This document shows positions 8,628 through 17,195 of a stretch of DNA of 39,822 nucleotides, in pieces (the stretch's first letter is position 1; every line of letters begins with the position of its first letter). This DNA comes from Bacteroidia bacterium. GTDB lineage: Bacteria > Bacteroidota > Bacteroidia > Flavobacteriales > Flavobacteriaceae. The notes beneath the pieces are model-generated. The model did not search any database, was not told the DNA's origin, and saw nothing but the letters and a program-made list of their open reading frames with translations. The position numbers and the translations under genes were made by a program. The stretch is from assembly GCA_030430535.1 (NCBI GenBank), contig JAUIKY010000033.1, forward strand, positions 1 through 39,822, read 5' to 3'.

Positions 8628-9743
8628 TTATAAAATGTTTTTCATCACTAAGGATTTCGCTACGGTTTCCTGCCACTCATTTTCAGGAATAGAGCTTTCG
8701 GTAATGCCACCGCCTACGTAAACTATCGCTTTTTGGTCCTTTATTTGCATACAGCGCAAATTCACGTACAATTGCGTGCTTTTTTTAGACATGGCGTAGG
8801 CCCGGTTTTCTATATTTCGTTTTCCAGAGCGTGGCTTGGCTGTTTTTTCCATGTTCAGTTCGCCTAAAAAACCTGTGTAAAATGACCGATTGTAGTTTTC
8901 GTGCTCCAAAATAAACTGTTTGGCCGCTCCCTTTGGTAAACCACACACCGCTGGTGTGGGATGCAATGCATCAATAACTTGTTTTAACGGTACATTAGAT
9001 TTTAACTGTGCCGAAATCATGGTTTTTAAATGCACCAAATTACCCGCCTTTACTGTTTCGGTTGCCGATACCGTTAAGCGTTCCACAGCTGGTTTTAAGT
9101 TCTCGGTAATAAAATCGGTAACGTATTGCTGCTCCTGCTTTTCTTTTTCCTGCCAATTGACGTTGAGCGTGCCGTTATAGTTTTGCGTACCGGCCAATGC
9201 CATAATGGAAAATTGGGCACCTTCAATCTTAATTAAGGTTTCGGGGGTTGCTCCCAGCCACAGCCCCACTTTGGGATGAAACCAGCAATATATAAATGCC
9301 GAAGGATAGGTGTTCAACAGCCTTTTAAAAATGGTGATGGGATTGTTTTCTGAAAGATGTGCCGTTTCACTTCTTGAAAGCACCACTTTTTTAAACACAT
9401 CGTTTTCAATGGCGTTAACCCCTTTTTTCACTAAATCGATGTGGTTTTCCTTTTCCGATGCATCGGAAACACCAATAACTTTAGTGATTCTATTTTCCTC
9501 GGAAACCTCATAAGTCGACTTCAAAACTTTGGAATTTCCTAAAGGCATCAACACCGATTTTTCGGCATCATCAAATGGCGCAAACACAAAACCCGTTTCG
9601 GAATAATCTTCAGAAAAAAACAAATCGTCGGTTTGCTGGATCAAAGCATTTACTTCCTGCCTATGGGGTTTTCGGTAAGCTACAAACGGAAGATTGGATT
9701 GGTATTGGGTTGCTATATGCTTAAAAAACTCGTCTTGAATCAT
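8628..9743 (-). CDS. menF: Isochorismate synthase (MenF type), chorismate-binding enzyme
   Basis: Converts chorismate to isochorismate, the first committed step towards menaquinone. The 371-residue protein has the chorismate-binding fold. Recognisable parts are KVVLSRSETAHL with the conserved substrate-region Lys, the LGATPETLIKIEG motif, the AGT loop, HPTPAVCGLPKGAA, the FYTGFLGEL segment with an active-site Glu, and LYVNLRCMQI...YVGGGIT near the end. A purely salicylate or siderophore role is unlikely because menD follows 52 bp downstream and a MenI-like thioesterase precedes it by 2 bp. Confidence 0.93.
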   Translation of the reverse strand: MIQDEFFKHIATQYQSNLPFVAYRKPHRQEVNALIQQTDDLFFSEDYSETGFVFAPFDDAEKSVLMPLGNSKVLKSTYEVSEENRITKVIGVSDASEKENHIDLVKKGVNAIENDVFKKVVLSRSETAHLSENNPITIFKRLLNTYPSAFIYCWFHPKVGLWLGATPETLIKIEGAQFSIMALAGTQNYNGTLNVNWQEKEKQEQQYVTDFITENLKPAVERLTVSATETVKAGNLVHLKTMISAQLKSNVPLKQVIDALHPTPAVCGLPKGAAKQFILEHENYNRSFYTGFLGELNMEKTAKPRSGKRNIENRAYAMSKKSTQLYVNLRCMQIKDQKAIVYVGGGITESSIPENEWQETVAKSLVMKNIL

Positions 9744-9745
9744 TC

Positions 9746-10168
9746 TTATTTTTTAGGCAGGGAAATGGTAGATAGTTTGCAAATGGAAATCAGGTTATCA
9801 TGATCATCGGTTACTCGAATATCCAGCAATTGTGTGGTGCGCCCTTTGTGCAAAAATGTGGCTTTAGCATAAACATAACCTTCTTTCACACTCTTTATGT
9901 GGTTAGCGGTAATTTCTATACCACGCACAAAAAACTTATCGGAATCCATAAAAATATTTGATGCAAAACTCCCCACACTTTCGGCCAAAGCTGCCGTAGC
10001 ACCACCGTGTAAAACCCCATCAGGTTGGTAAACCCGTGAATTAACAGGCATTCTGGCCACTAAAAAATCCTTTCCAAAATCAATCATTTCAATGTTTAAG
10101 GTTTCCATCAGCGTGTTTTTGCACACTTTATTGGCCTGTTCCAAAACGGCTTCTTTCGATAACTTCAT
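9746..10168 (-). CDS. menI: PaaI/YdiI-type hotdog thioesterase, likely 1,4-dihydroxy-2-naphthoyl-CoA hydrolase
   Basis: 140-residue hotdog-fold acyl-CoA thioesterase. The core motif PDGVLHGGATAALAESVGS places Gln48, His54 and Glu63 at the same residue numbers as the catalytic set I know from E. coli YdiI (MenI), which releases DHNA from DHNA-CoA. It is first in the operon with menF (2-bp gap) and menD, so a menaquinone role is well supported by context. Substrate specificity cannot be read from the sequence, and a general PaaI-type thioesterase remains possible. Confidence 0.85.
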   Translation of the reverse strand: MKLSKEAVLEQANKVCKNTLMETLNIEMIDFGKDFLVARMPVNSRVYQPDGVLHGGATAALAESVGSFASNIFMDSDKFFVRGIEITANHIKSVKEGYVYAKATFLHKGRTTQLLDIRVTDDHDNLISICKLSTISLPKK

Positions 10169-10252
10169 GTTCTTTTACTATTCTTTTTTGCGCCCGTAAA
10201 AGTACAAAACCCTACTAAAATGAGATGGTAAAGTGTTGTTAAATCCTATGGG

Positions 10253-11053
10253 TTAGTTTAACGGATACACAATTGAAAGCGTAGTGCCCTCATTCGGTTG
10301 CGATTTTAAATCTAATTGGGCGTTGATTAAAGCGGCGCGACTTTTCATATTGATTAACCCCGAGCCTTTTTCCACATCGTTAACATCAAAGCCTTTGCCG
10401 TTGTCGATTGCCGTAATGTGTAAGGCTGTGGGTTGATAATCTAAAACGATTTCGATGCTTTTGGCTTTGGAATATTTTACGGAATTCGATAAAAATTCCT
10501 GAAGAATCCTGAACACAATAATTTCGTGTTTTCGGTCTGGAAAAGGTATTTTTTCACCAATGATTTTCAATTCGGCCGATTCAAACTTCATTTTCTTCAA
10601 TCGGTTCAGTTCATTGGTTATTGATTTTTCAAAACCGTTATTTAAAATCACATCGTTGTTCAACGTTTTTGAAAGTGCCCTTACTTCGGCCAAACTCTCT
10701 TTTAAGGCATCGGTAGTATCTTTAAACTTGTCTTTTACATCATCTGAAACCTGCATTTTTAAGATACTAAGTTGCATATTAGCAAACGACAGCAATTGCC
10801 CTACGTTATCGTGCAACTCCCACCCAACATTCTTTAGGGTTTGTTCTTGGGTTTCGGTTTGGGCTTGGGCTATTTCGGCCTCAAAAGCACGCTGTTGTTC
10901 CATTTTTTCTTGTAGCAGTTTGTTTTTCCGTTTTAAAAAAACCACAAAAAACAGCACGATTAAGGTACTTACAATAACCAAAACGGCTATCATGTATACT
11001 AATAAATACCGCTCGGAGGCGGTGCTGGCTAATCGTTCTCCGGTTTGCACCAT
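10253..11053 (-). CDS. Sensor histidine kinase, HisKA_3 (NarX/DesK) type
   Basis: 266-residue membrane-anchored kinase. The single N-terminal TM helix (about 18-40) leads to a coiled coil, then the dimerisation/phosphoacceptor region with GWELHDNVGQ (His81), then the ATPase domain with the N-box FLSNSVKYSKA, G-box DNGKGFDV and GSGLINMKSRA. There is no sizeable sensor domain, so a partner must sense, possibly the upstream 7-helix protein. The start MVQTGERL (11053) overlaps the upstream gene by 25 bp, indicating translational coupling. Longer in-frame starts would overlap it further. No response regulator lies beside it; HisKA_3 kinases normally pair with LuxR-type regulators. Confidence 0.9.
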   Translation of the reverse strand: MVQTGERLASTASERYLLVYMIAVLVIVSTLIVLFFVVFLKRKNKLLQEKMEQQRAFEAEIAQAQTETQEQTLKNVGWELHDNVGQLLSFANMQLSILKMQVSDDVKDKFKDTTDALKESLAEVRALSKTLNNDVILNNGFEKSITNELNRLKKMKFESAELKIIGEKIPFPDRKHEIIVFRILQEFLSNSVKYSKAKSIEIVLDYQPTALHITAIDNGKGFDVNDVEKGSGLINMKSRAALINAQLDLKSQPNEGTTLSIVYPLN

Positions 11054-11760
11054 ATTAAGGCAAAAGTAAAGGTTAAATACATAAATATATTGCATGATAA
11101 ATAAATCATCATTCTGAGACGAATATAATTCCAATCCCGTTCATAAACGAGTGGGTCGTAACTTGAATATTTATCAAAAAAAACTATGGGTGTGATTACC
11201 AAAAACCAAATAAATATAGCGATGCTGATGTAAAAATTGATGGACCTATAAAACGTTAATAATTTATCGCTTTGCAAAGTTTCAAAAAAATACAATATTG
11301 TACACAACAATATAATACTACCTCCAGACACTTTTATGACTGGTAAATAAACGTTAAAAAAAGCTTTCCAACGCACAAGAATATAGCCAATTGAAAAAAA
11401 GAAAAATGCATAACCTATGTATTTGATAGTCTTTTTAAAAGAAGTATTTTCTAAAATTCTATAGTAATAAAAAGCAAAAAACATCGCCGATACCACGCTC
11501 CACAATAAAGTAGTCATCCAGTAATTTTTCTCTATTACCGTTCCTATAAGAAACTCTAATGCTCGTCCCGGGTGTACATAATGCGTATAGGTTCTTATTA
11601 TTTCATTTATAATGATATAAATCAAAAAGTAAATAAAATACTTAGTGTGGGTATTCCTATATTTTCTATAAAAAAACACACCAGTTAAAGCTGCAATGGC
11701 CTCAACCGAGTGTGTTAACAAGGTATAATTTTTAAATAAAAATTCTTCCAAAGCTATCAT
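11029..11760 (-). CDS. Polytopic membrane protein of unknown function, linked to a histidine kinase
   Basis: 243 residues with about seven hydrophobic helices (roughly 15-30, 40-58, 82-102, 110-128, 140-160, 170-192, 215-238), aromatic-rich. The layout resembles the seven-helix sensor modules found in front of bacterial signalling domains, here on a separate polypeptide. I recognise no named family. The start codon overlaps the upstream stop by 4 bp (ATGA) and the 3' end overlaps the histidine kinase start. A sensory or ligand-binding role for the kinase is inferred from this arrangement only. Confidence 0.75.
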   Translation of the reverse strand: MIALEEFLFKNYTLLTHSVEAIAALTGVFFYRKYRNTHTKYFIYFLIYIIINEIIRTYTHYVHPGRALEFLIGTVIEKNYWMTTLLWSVVSAMFFAFYYYRILENTSFKKTIKYIGYAFFFFSIGYILVRWKAFFNVYLPVIKVSGGSIILLCTILYFFETLQSDKLLTFYRSINFYISIAIFIWFLVITPIVFFDKYSSYDPLVYERDWNYIRLRMMIYLSCNIFMYLTFTFALIWCKPEND

Positions 11761-12263
11761 GGATAACCACCGTTGCTTCCTGTTCCTTCATTTAACGGTG
11801 GCACAGGTGGTTTGTCGTCTCCACGCAATTTAAAAGGTGTCGAGCTGCTTTTTGAGTCGTACTTCACACCAGTGGGCGCCATAAACATGGTAGTTAAGTT
11901 GCTTTTTTCTGGACCGGCCTCTTTTCCATAAACGCCCAAATACACTTGTATGCCCGTCATTCTATAGCCCAAGCTATCGGAATAATGTTTGGCATATTCG
12001 AGGTACTGCTGCACATCTTCCAACGACCAAAATACCGAACGGTCGTCTTGCTCACGGCCTTGTGCCTGAGCGGCAGAATCTACAGCAGCTTTGCGGTATC
12101 GGGTCCAGTTATCGCTTAAAATAGTGGCTTGTTCCACCGAAATAACGCCTTTGGGTTTAACAATTTTAGTAATGGGTTCTTGTCCTTCTGGTCTGGGGCA
12201 AAAATAATAGGTTAAAACGGCTCCTACCAAAAAGCCTAAAATCAGGTAGATTAGTTTTTTCAT
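11757..12263 (-). CDS. Single-pass membrane-anchored protein of unknown function
   Basis: 168 residues: MKKLIYLILGFLVGAVLTYYF forms an N-terminal TM or uncleaved signal anchor, followed by a soluble domain with WTRYRKAAVDSAAQAQGREQ, YAKHYSDSLGYRMTGIQVYLGVYG and a Pro/Gly-rich tail (PPVPPLNEGTGSNGGYP). No catalytic motif recognised. It leads an operon with the polytopic protein and histidine kinase (4-bp overlap), so it may be the extracytoplasmic part of that signalling unit, which is inference. Confidence 0.75.
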   Translation of the reverse strand: MKKLIYLILGFLVGAVLTYYFCPRPEGQEPITKIVKPKGVISVEQATILSDNWTRYRKAAVDSAAQAQGREQDDRSVFWSLEDVQQYLEYAKHYSDSLGYRMTGIQVYLGVYGKEAGPEKSNLTTMFMAPTGVKYDSKSSSTPFKLRGDDKPPVPPLNEGTGSNGGYP

Positions 12264-12370
12264 ATTAATGGTATTGGTTAATAATAGCCCGACTAAAATA
12301 GTAAAAAGATTTTATCTACAACATTTACGGTTAATACAACAAAAACAAGAAAGTACAACTTACAGTTAAT

Positions 12371-12832
12371 CTAATCGAAATTAATAACCGTGGTGTGTTT
12401 TACTTTATTAATAACAAACATGCTGTGCGTGCTGCCAATATGGCTAATGGTGGTCAATTTTTCAACCATAAACTTGCGAAAAGCGGGCATATCGGCCACC
12501 AAAACGCGTAATAAATAATCGTAATCGCCACTAACGTGGTGGCACTCCAAAACTTCGTTGAGTTTGGCGACTTCACGCTCAAAACTCACCACGTGCTCTT
12601 GGGTGTGCTGTACCAATTTTATATGGCAAAACACCATAAAATTTTTATCGATTTTTTCTTTGTTTAGCAAAACGGTGTACCCCTCAATAAATCCTTCACG
12701 TTCCAGTTTTTTAATGCGTTCGTAAACGGCGGTGACGGAAAGGTTCAATTTAACCGACAGCTCTTTATTGGTTTGCTTGCTATCGGCTTGCAAGTACTCT
12801 AACAATTTTTTATCGGTGGCATCAAATAGCAT
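12371..12832 (-). CDS. Lrp/AsnC family transcriptional regulator
   Basis: 153-residue DNA-binding regulator. The N-terminal helix-turn-helix runs LLEYLQADSKQTNKELSVKL through VYERIKKLEREGFIEGY (about 8-52), followed by the RAM/AsnC ligand-binding domain with CHHVSGDYDYLLRVLVADMPAF. Such regulators usually sense amino acids. It is divergent from a PLP-dependent sulfur amino-acid lyase-type gene across a 143-bp spacer that holds two palindromes, so it probably controls that gene and itself. Confidence 0.93.
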   Translation of the reverse strand: MLFDATDKKLLEYLQADSKQTNKELSVKLNLSVTAVYERIKKLEREGFIEGYTVLLNKEKIDKNFMVFCHIKLVQHTQEHVVSFEREVAKLNEVLECHHVSGDYDYLLRVLVADMPAFRKFMVEKLTTISHIGSTHSMFVINKVKHTTVINFD

Positions 12833-12834
12833 AG

Positions 12835-12849
12835 CTGAATATTTTTCAG
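12835..12849. promoter_or_regulatory. Inverted repeat CTGAA-N5-TTCAG at the lrp start
   Basis: A dyad with 5-bp arms just upstream of the lrp start codon. With the palindrome at 12923-12934 it may form an autoregulatory Lrp operator. The lrp initiation region overlaps it. Confidence 0.3.
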
Positions 12850-12922
12850 ATTATTAGTTGAATATGAATTTAAGTTAAAAACAAATATCATCAAAAACCT
12901 TATTTATAGATTTATTTTCCAA

Positions 12923-12934
12923 GAATATATATTC
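12923..12934. promoter_or_regulatory. Perfect palindrome GAATATATATTC, candidate Lrp operator
   Basis: A 12-bp perfect palindrome, within a 16-bp near-palindrome, in the divergent spacer between lrp and the PLP enzyme gene. It lies just before a TTG that could serve as the -33 element of the lyase promoter (12938-12940, with a TAAATTTA -7-like box at 12961-12968). Lrp-family sites are AT-rich dyads of this kind. Confidence 0.4.
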
Positions 12935-12975
12935 TGGTTGATTTTATAACTAACGAATTGTAAATTTACATAAAA

Positions 12976-14184
12976 ATGAACATTATGAGCTTTAAACCGG
13001 CAAACCAAATACAAGATTTACAATACTTTGGAGAATTTGGTGGGGTAAACCCATCTATTTCCGATTCTTCTACCTATACCTTTTTATCGGCCAAAACCAT
13101 GTTCGATACTTTTGAAGGCCATGCCGATGGTTGCTACCTGTACTCGCGGCACTCATCTCCATCAAATTTATATTTGGGTCAGGCTTTGGCTGCCATGGAA
13201 GGTACCGAAACGGCCAGTGTATTTGCTTCGGGTATGGGCGCTATTACGGCCACCATATTGCAACTGTGCGGTGCGGACGACCATATAGTTTCCAGCCGAA
13301 CCATTTACGGCGGTACTTATGCGTTTTTTAAAAATTTCGCTCCACGTTTCAACATTAAAACAACGTTTGCAGACATTACTAATTTAAACCAAGTTGAAGC
13401 CGCCATCACCCCAAAAACCAAGGTACTGTATTGCGAATCGGTAAGCAATCCGCTATTGGAAGTTGCCGATATTAAAGCCCTTGCCAAACTGGCCAAAAAG
13501 CATAACTTAAAATTGGTGGTCGATAATACCTTTTCGCCACTATCCATTTCCCCCGCGGTTTTGGGCGCCGATGTCACCATCCATAGCTTAACCAAATTCA
13601 TAAATGGCACCAGCGACACTGTTGGCGGAGTGGTTTGCGGCACTCAAGATTTTATAGACGAACTGCGGAATATAAACAACGGCGCATCCATGCTTTTGGG
13701 TTCGACCATGGATAGTTTAAGGTCGGCTTCTGTTTTAAAAAACCTGAGAACCCTACATATCCGCATGCAACAACACAGTAAGAATGCTTTATTTTTGGCT
13801 GAAAAATTTGAAACTGACGGCTTAAAAACAGTGTACCCGGGATTGAAGTCGCACCCTTCGCACAACCTTTTCAAACAAATGATGAATACCGAATACGGTT
13901 TTGGGGCCATGCTCACCATTGATGTGGGATCGTTGGAAAAAGCCAACCCACTCATGGAACTCATGCAACACAAAAACTTAGGCTATTTGGCGGTAAGCCT
14001 CGGCTTTTACAAAACGCTTTTTAGCGCACCGGGCAGTTCTACCTCTTCTGAAATTCCAGAGCACGAGCAGAAAGCAATGGGGTTAAGCGACGGACTGATA
14101 CGTTTTTCCATTGGGTTGGATGCCGATATTGAACGCACTTACCAAATGATGAAAGCTTGCATGAAAACCCTAAAAATCCTGTAA
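12976..14184 (+). CDS. PLP-dependent gamma-lyase / trans-sulfuration enzyme (Cys/Met metabolism family)
   Basis: 402-residue fold-type I PLP enzyme of the methionine gamma-lyase / cystathionine gamma-synthase family. SRHSSPSNLYLGQALAAMEG binds substrate and cofactor in the dimer, ASGMGAI is the phosphate-binding loop, VVDNTFSPL carries the PLP-ring Asp, and SLTKFINGTSDTVGG carries the Schiff-base Lys207. The C-terminus has SLGFYKTLFSAPGSSTSSEIP. The actual reaction (methionine gamma-lyase, O-acetylhomoserine sulfhydrylase or related) is not decidable here. Divergence from an Lrp regulator favours amino-acid catabolism. The start could be 12976 or 12985 (MSFKPANQIQ). Confidence 0.9.
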   Translation: MNIMSFKPANQIQDLQYFGEFGGVNPSISDSSTYTFLSAKTMFDTFEGHADGCYLYSRHSSPSNLYLGQALAAMEGTETASVFASGMGAITATILQLCGADDHIVSSRTIYGGTYAFFKNFAPRFNIKTTFADITNLNQVEAAITPKTKVLYCESVSNPLLEVADIKALAKLAKKHNLKLVVDNTFSPLSISPAVLGADVTIHSLTKFINGTSDTVGGVVCGTQDFIDELRNINNGASMLLGSTMDSLRSASVLKNLRTLHIRMQQHSKNALFLAEKFETDGLKTVYPGLKSHPSHNLFKQMMNTEYGFGAMLTIDVGSLEKANPLMELMQHKNLGYLAVSLGFYKTLFSAPGSSTSSEIPEHEQKAMGLSDGLIRFSIGLDADIERTYQMMKACMKTLKIL

Positions 14185-14186
14185 AT

Positions 14187-15209
14187 TTAAATGCCCTTGG
14201 CGCGTTCCCAAAGTCCGGCTAAAATATTGCCCATGCCGTCAAATTTAGGCTCAAAAGGTTTCATGTTCAGCCTATTGCCTTCTACAAACAATAACATGCT
14301 GAATACCGAACTGTTGGGATCGGTACTATCTAAAAGTGGGTAGCGCAGATCGTTGTAACGGAATTCGTTATCGTTGATTTTATAAATGCTGTAATATTGG
14401 TTGCTGAACCAAGCCAAGCATTCAACATCGGTATATTCCTCTGGCGACAAATCGCGCTGCTTAGACACTTTTCTAAAATTTGAAAAGGTAGTTTTGGTGT
14501 CTAGCAGCGAGTAATCGGCTACCCAATAAGCGTCTTTCGTTTCAGCAATGGCATACCACAAAATATTATTGAAAATAGCGGGTTGCGTTGAAAAACGTTG
14601 TGCTTCAATGCGCTTTTCCGACAAAGATTTCCTAAAAACCGAATCGACGTAAAGTTTATTTCCCAAAGTAAAAAGCAGATATGCCGAACTGATTCCAACT
14701 CCCCACTTTAGCCACATCCTCCTTTTAAGCGATGTTCGGTTAAAAAACATTAAAACAATCATACACCCCAAAAAGGGTAAAGTATAAACAGGATCGGCCA
14801 CGGCGATATTATTGAGCGCCACTCTATAATTACTGAAGGGAGCAAACAACTGCGTACCATATGGCGTAAAGCAATCGAGAATAGGGTGCGTAAACAGCGA
14901 CCAAAAAAATAGACCGACCCAATCTTTTAGGGTTGTGGTTTCCCCTCGCTTTCCAGAATTATACAATTTATGGACGCCCCAGCCCAAAACAAATGCTGCC
15001 AGCACCGAAAACAAAATGGAATGCATAAACCCACGATGAAATAGCATGGCATCAATTTCATTGCCGTAAAGCAAATTGCCCACATAAACATCCAAATCAG
15101 GAATAGTACCACCAATGGCGCCGAGCAGCAAAGCTTTGTTGCCTATTTTTTTGCCCAAAACGGCTTCACCACAGGCTGCTCCCAAAACAATTTGAGTTAA
15201 TGAATCCAT
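14187..15209 (-). CDS. YdjM/DUF457-type membrane-bound metal-dependent hydrolase
   Basis: 340-residue polytopic inner-membrane protein. The N-terminal half has the family motifs: DSLTQIVLGAACGEA, GAIGGTIPDLDV, HRGFMHSIL, and FTHPILDCFTPYGTQLFAPFS. The His and Asp residues of these are the presumed metal ligands. About four or five TM helices lie in the first 190 residues. The C-terminal 150 residues form a soluble domain of unknown role. The physiological substrate is not known for the family. It ends 2 bp from the convergent lyase gene. Confidence 0.85.
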   Translation of the reverse strand: MDSLTQIVLGAACGEAVLGKKIGNKALLLGAIGGTIPDLDVYVGNLLYGNEIDAMLFHRGFMHSILFSVLAAFVLGWGVHKLYNSGKRGETTTLKDWVGLFFWSLFTHPILDCFTPYGTQLFAPFSNYRVALNNIAVADPVYTLPFLGCMIVLMFFNRTSLKRRMWLKWGVGISSAYLLFTLGNKLYVDSVFRKSLSEKRIEAQRFSTQPAIFNNILWYAIAETKDAYWVADYSLLDTKTTFSNFRKVSKQRDLSPEEYTDVECLAWFSNQYYSIYKINDNEFRYNDLRYPLLDSTDPNSSVFSMLLFVEGNRLNMKPFEPKFDGMGNILAGLWERAKGI

Positions 15210-15506
15210 TTTTTAAATTTCATTGGTCACAGCGGTTAGTTGAAACTATGCACTTTCAATACAAGGCTTTGAATTTCTACAAATATTTTACGCCACGAAT
15301 ACACGAATTTCTGCGCACAATTTCGGAAAATTATTTGTGTATTCGTGGCTAAAGTTTACACAAATAATCGGACTTTCAGTCCGTTGCTAACCTATGGCCT
15401 TTCAGTCCATAGTGGTTTAGTTGAAATGAAAATGTACACAACTGCCGCCATTTGCATACATGGGGCGAAAATTGTAACATTACATTGTAAATTTTAAATA
15501 TACTTT
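15210..15506. repeat. Gene-free spacer with three hairpin-forming repeats
   Basis: A 297-bp spacer. It holds an inverted repeat with arms at 15292-15310 and 15331-15349 (core ATACACGAAT / TTGTGTATTCGTGGC, 17 of 19 positions pairing). Then come two small hairpins: CGGACT-ttc-AGTCCG (15368-15382) and CTATGG...CCATAG (15392-15412). A near-direct repeat, GGTTAGTTGAAA / GGTTTAGTTGAAA, brackets the block (about 15234 and 15413). I see no gene in it. Confidence 0.65.
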
Positions 15507-17003
15507 ATGGATAGCCAGAACATAAAAACCAACGAACCAATAAACCAAGACATTATTGAAAACAAAGAACTTAACATCTGGGAAGCAATTATACCAGTTT
15601 TGGCTTTGGTGGGCATGCTTTTTTACAATGTTTTTTTTGTTTATGGCGATGACGCTTTAAGCGGAAGTAATCAATTTATTTTATTGCTTGGTGCTGCCGT
15701 AGCGGCAATTGTTGGTTTTTACAATAAGGTGTCTTTCGAACAAATGTTAGAGGAAGTAGCGCTAAATATAAAATCGACCGCTGGAGCTATTTTAATATTG
15801 CTCATGGTGGGTGCATTGGCCGGCACTTGGTTGATTAGTGGTATTATCCCATCCATGATATATTATGGATTACAAATATTGAACCCCACCATATTTTTAG
15901 CCGCCTGTGTGGTTATTTGTGCGATTATTTCGGTTGCTACGGGAAGTTCGTGGACCACCTCGGCCACCGTTGGTATTGCCTTAATAGGAATCGCAAAAAC
16001 CCTAGATGTTTCGGTTGGTATGACTGCCGGTGCCGTGTTATCGGGGGCTTATTTTGGTGACAAGATGTCTCCCTTGAGCGACACCACCAATTTAGCCCCT
16101 GCTATGGCTGGTGGCGATTTGTTTTCGCATATTCGGTATATGACACTAACAACCGTTCCAACAGTCATTGTTACCCTCATTGTATTCATCATAATTGGAT
16201 TAAACATCAACACTAAAGGCTCCCCAGATGTTTCGGATAAATTAATAGCCATAGACCAAGCTTTCAATATTACGCCTTGGCTCTTTTTAGTTCCTGTGGT
16301 GGTTATAGTTATGATTGTAAAGAAAACACCACCTTTGGTGGCCCTATTGGCAGGTACACTTTTAGGAGCTGTAGCTTCCATTATCGCCCAACCTGATATT
16401 GTGCTGTCGGTTGCAGGATCCGATTCTCTAAATTTTGCTTCGGCATACAAAGGTGTTATGAATGCCATAACTGTTGATGCTTCAGTTGAAACCACAAGCG
16501 CTGAGCTTAACGACTTGTTTTCGTCTGGCGGTATGAGTGGCATGTTGGGCACCATTTGGTTAATCATTTGCGCTATGGTTTTTGGTGGCGTTATGGATGC
16601 TATTGGTGCTTTGGCAAGAATCAGTAAATCGATATTGAATTTGTTCGATTCCGTTTTTGGGCTATTTGCCAGCACCGTTATCAGTTGTTTGGGTTTAAAT
16701 GCTTTGGCCAGCGACCAATATTTAGCGATAGTTATACCTGGCAAGATGTATCAAAAAGCCTATAGAGAGAAAGGTTTGGCACCTGAAAATTTAAGCCGAA
16801 CACTTGAGGACTCGGGAACCGTAACTTCTGTACTCATACCTTGGAACACTTGTGGAGCTTACCATTCGGGGGTTTTAGGCGTTCCTGTGGCCGATTATTT
16901 CTTCTATGCCATCTTCAATTGGTTAAGTCCGTTTATAACTTTAATTTTTGCTGCTTTTCAAATTAAAATTAAACAATTGACTACTTCAGAAAAAAATTCA
17001 TAG
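15507..17003 (+). CDS. nhaC: Na+/H+ antiporter NhaC
   Basis: 498-residue inner-membrane antiporter of the NhaC family, exporting Na+ in exchange for protons. There are about 12 hydrophobic segments. Typical stretches are GALAGTWLISGIIPSMIYYGL, ATGSSWTTSATVGIALIGI, GAYFGDKMSPLSDTTNLAPA, GLNALASDQYLAIVIPGKMY and the DSGTVTSVLIPWNTCGAYHS segment. The polar residues in DKMSPLSDTTN lie in the ion pathway of this family. It is a single-gene unit; a Na+-coupled or alkaline marine lifestyle fits it. Confidence 0.94.
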   Translation: MDSQNIKTNEPINQDIIENKELNIWEAIIPVLALVGMLFYNVFFVYGDDALSGSNQFILLLGAAVAAIVGFYNKVSFEQMLEEVALNIKSTAGAILILLMVGALAGTWLISGIIPSMIYYGLQILNPTIFLAACVVICAIISVATGSSWTTSATVGIALIGIAKTLDVSVGMTAGAVLSGAYFGDKMSPLSDTTNLAPAMAGGDLFSHIRYMTLTTVPTVIVTLIVFIIIGLNINTKGSPDVSDKLIAIDQAFNITPWLFLVPVVVIVMIVKKTPPLVALLAGTLLGAVASIIAQPDIVLSVAGSDSLNFASAYKGVMNAITVDASVETTSAELNDLFSSGGMSGMLGTIWLIICAMVFGGVMDAIGALARISKSILNLFDSVFGLFASTVISCLGLNALASDQYLAIVIPGKMYQKAYREKGLAPENLSRTLEDSGTVTSVLIPWNTCGAYHSGVLGVPVADYFFYAIFNWLSPFITLIFAAFQIKIKQLTTSEKNS

Positions 17004-17133
17004 AATTTGCCCAAACATTGACAGGTTCACAATTTAAGACTTCATTTTTTAAATGATTGATAAATTTTACCAGCCTTTTTTATTGCTATTCGCAACACTT
17101 ATTGTAGTATAAAATTATATAATCAAACTTTAT

Positions 17134-17163
17134 TTTGTCAACACGTTTATTCTAGTAGTTTTG
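17134..17163 (+). promoter_or_regulatory. Bacteroidota-type promoter of the peroxiredoxin gene
   Basis: TTTG (17134-17137) is followed after 18 nt by TAGTTTTG (17156-17163), close to the Bacteroidota primary-sigma consensus of TTTG, about 19 nt, TAnnTTTG. The start codon follows 32 nt later, after an A-rich leader. This is the cleanest promoter in the window and suggests strong expression. Confidence 0.7.
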
Positions 17164-17195
17164 CTTCAAATTAATAATTTAAAAAACGAAAAAAT

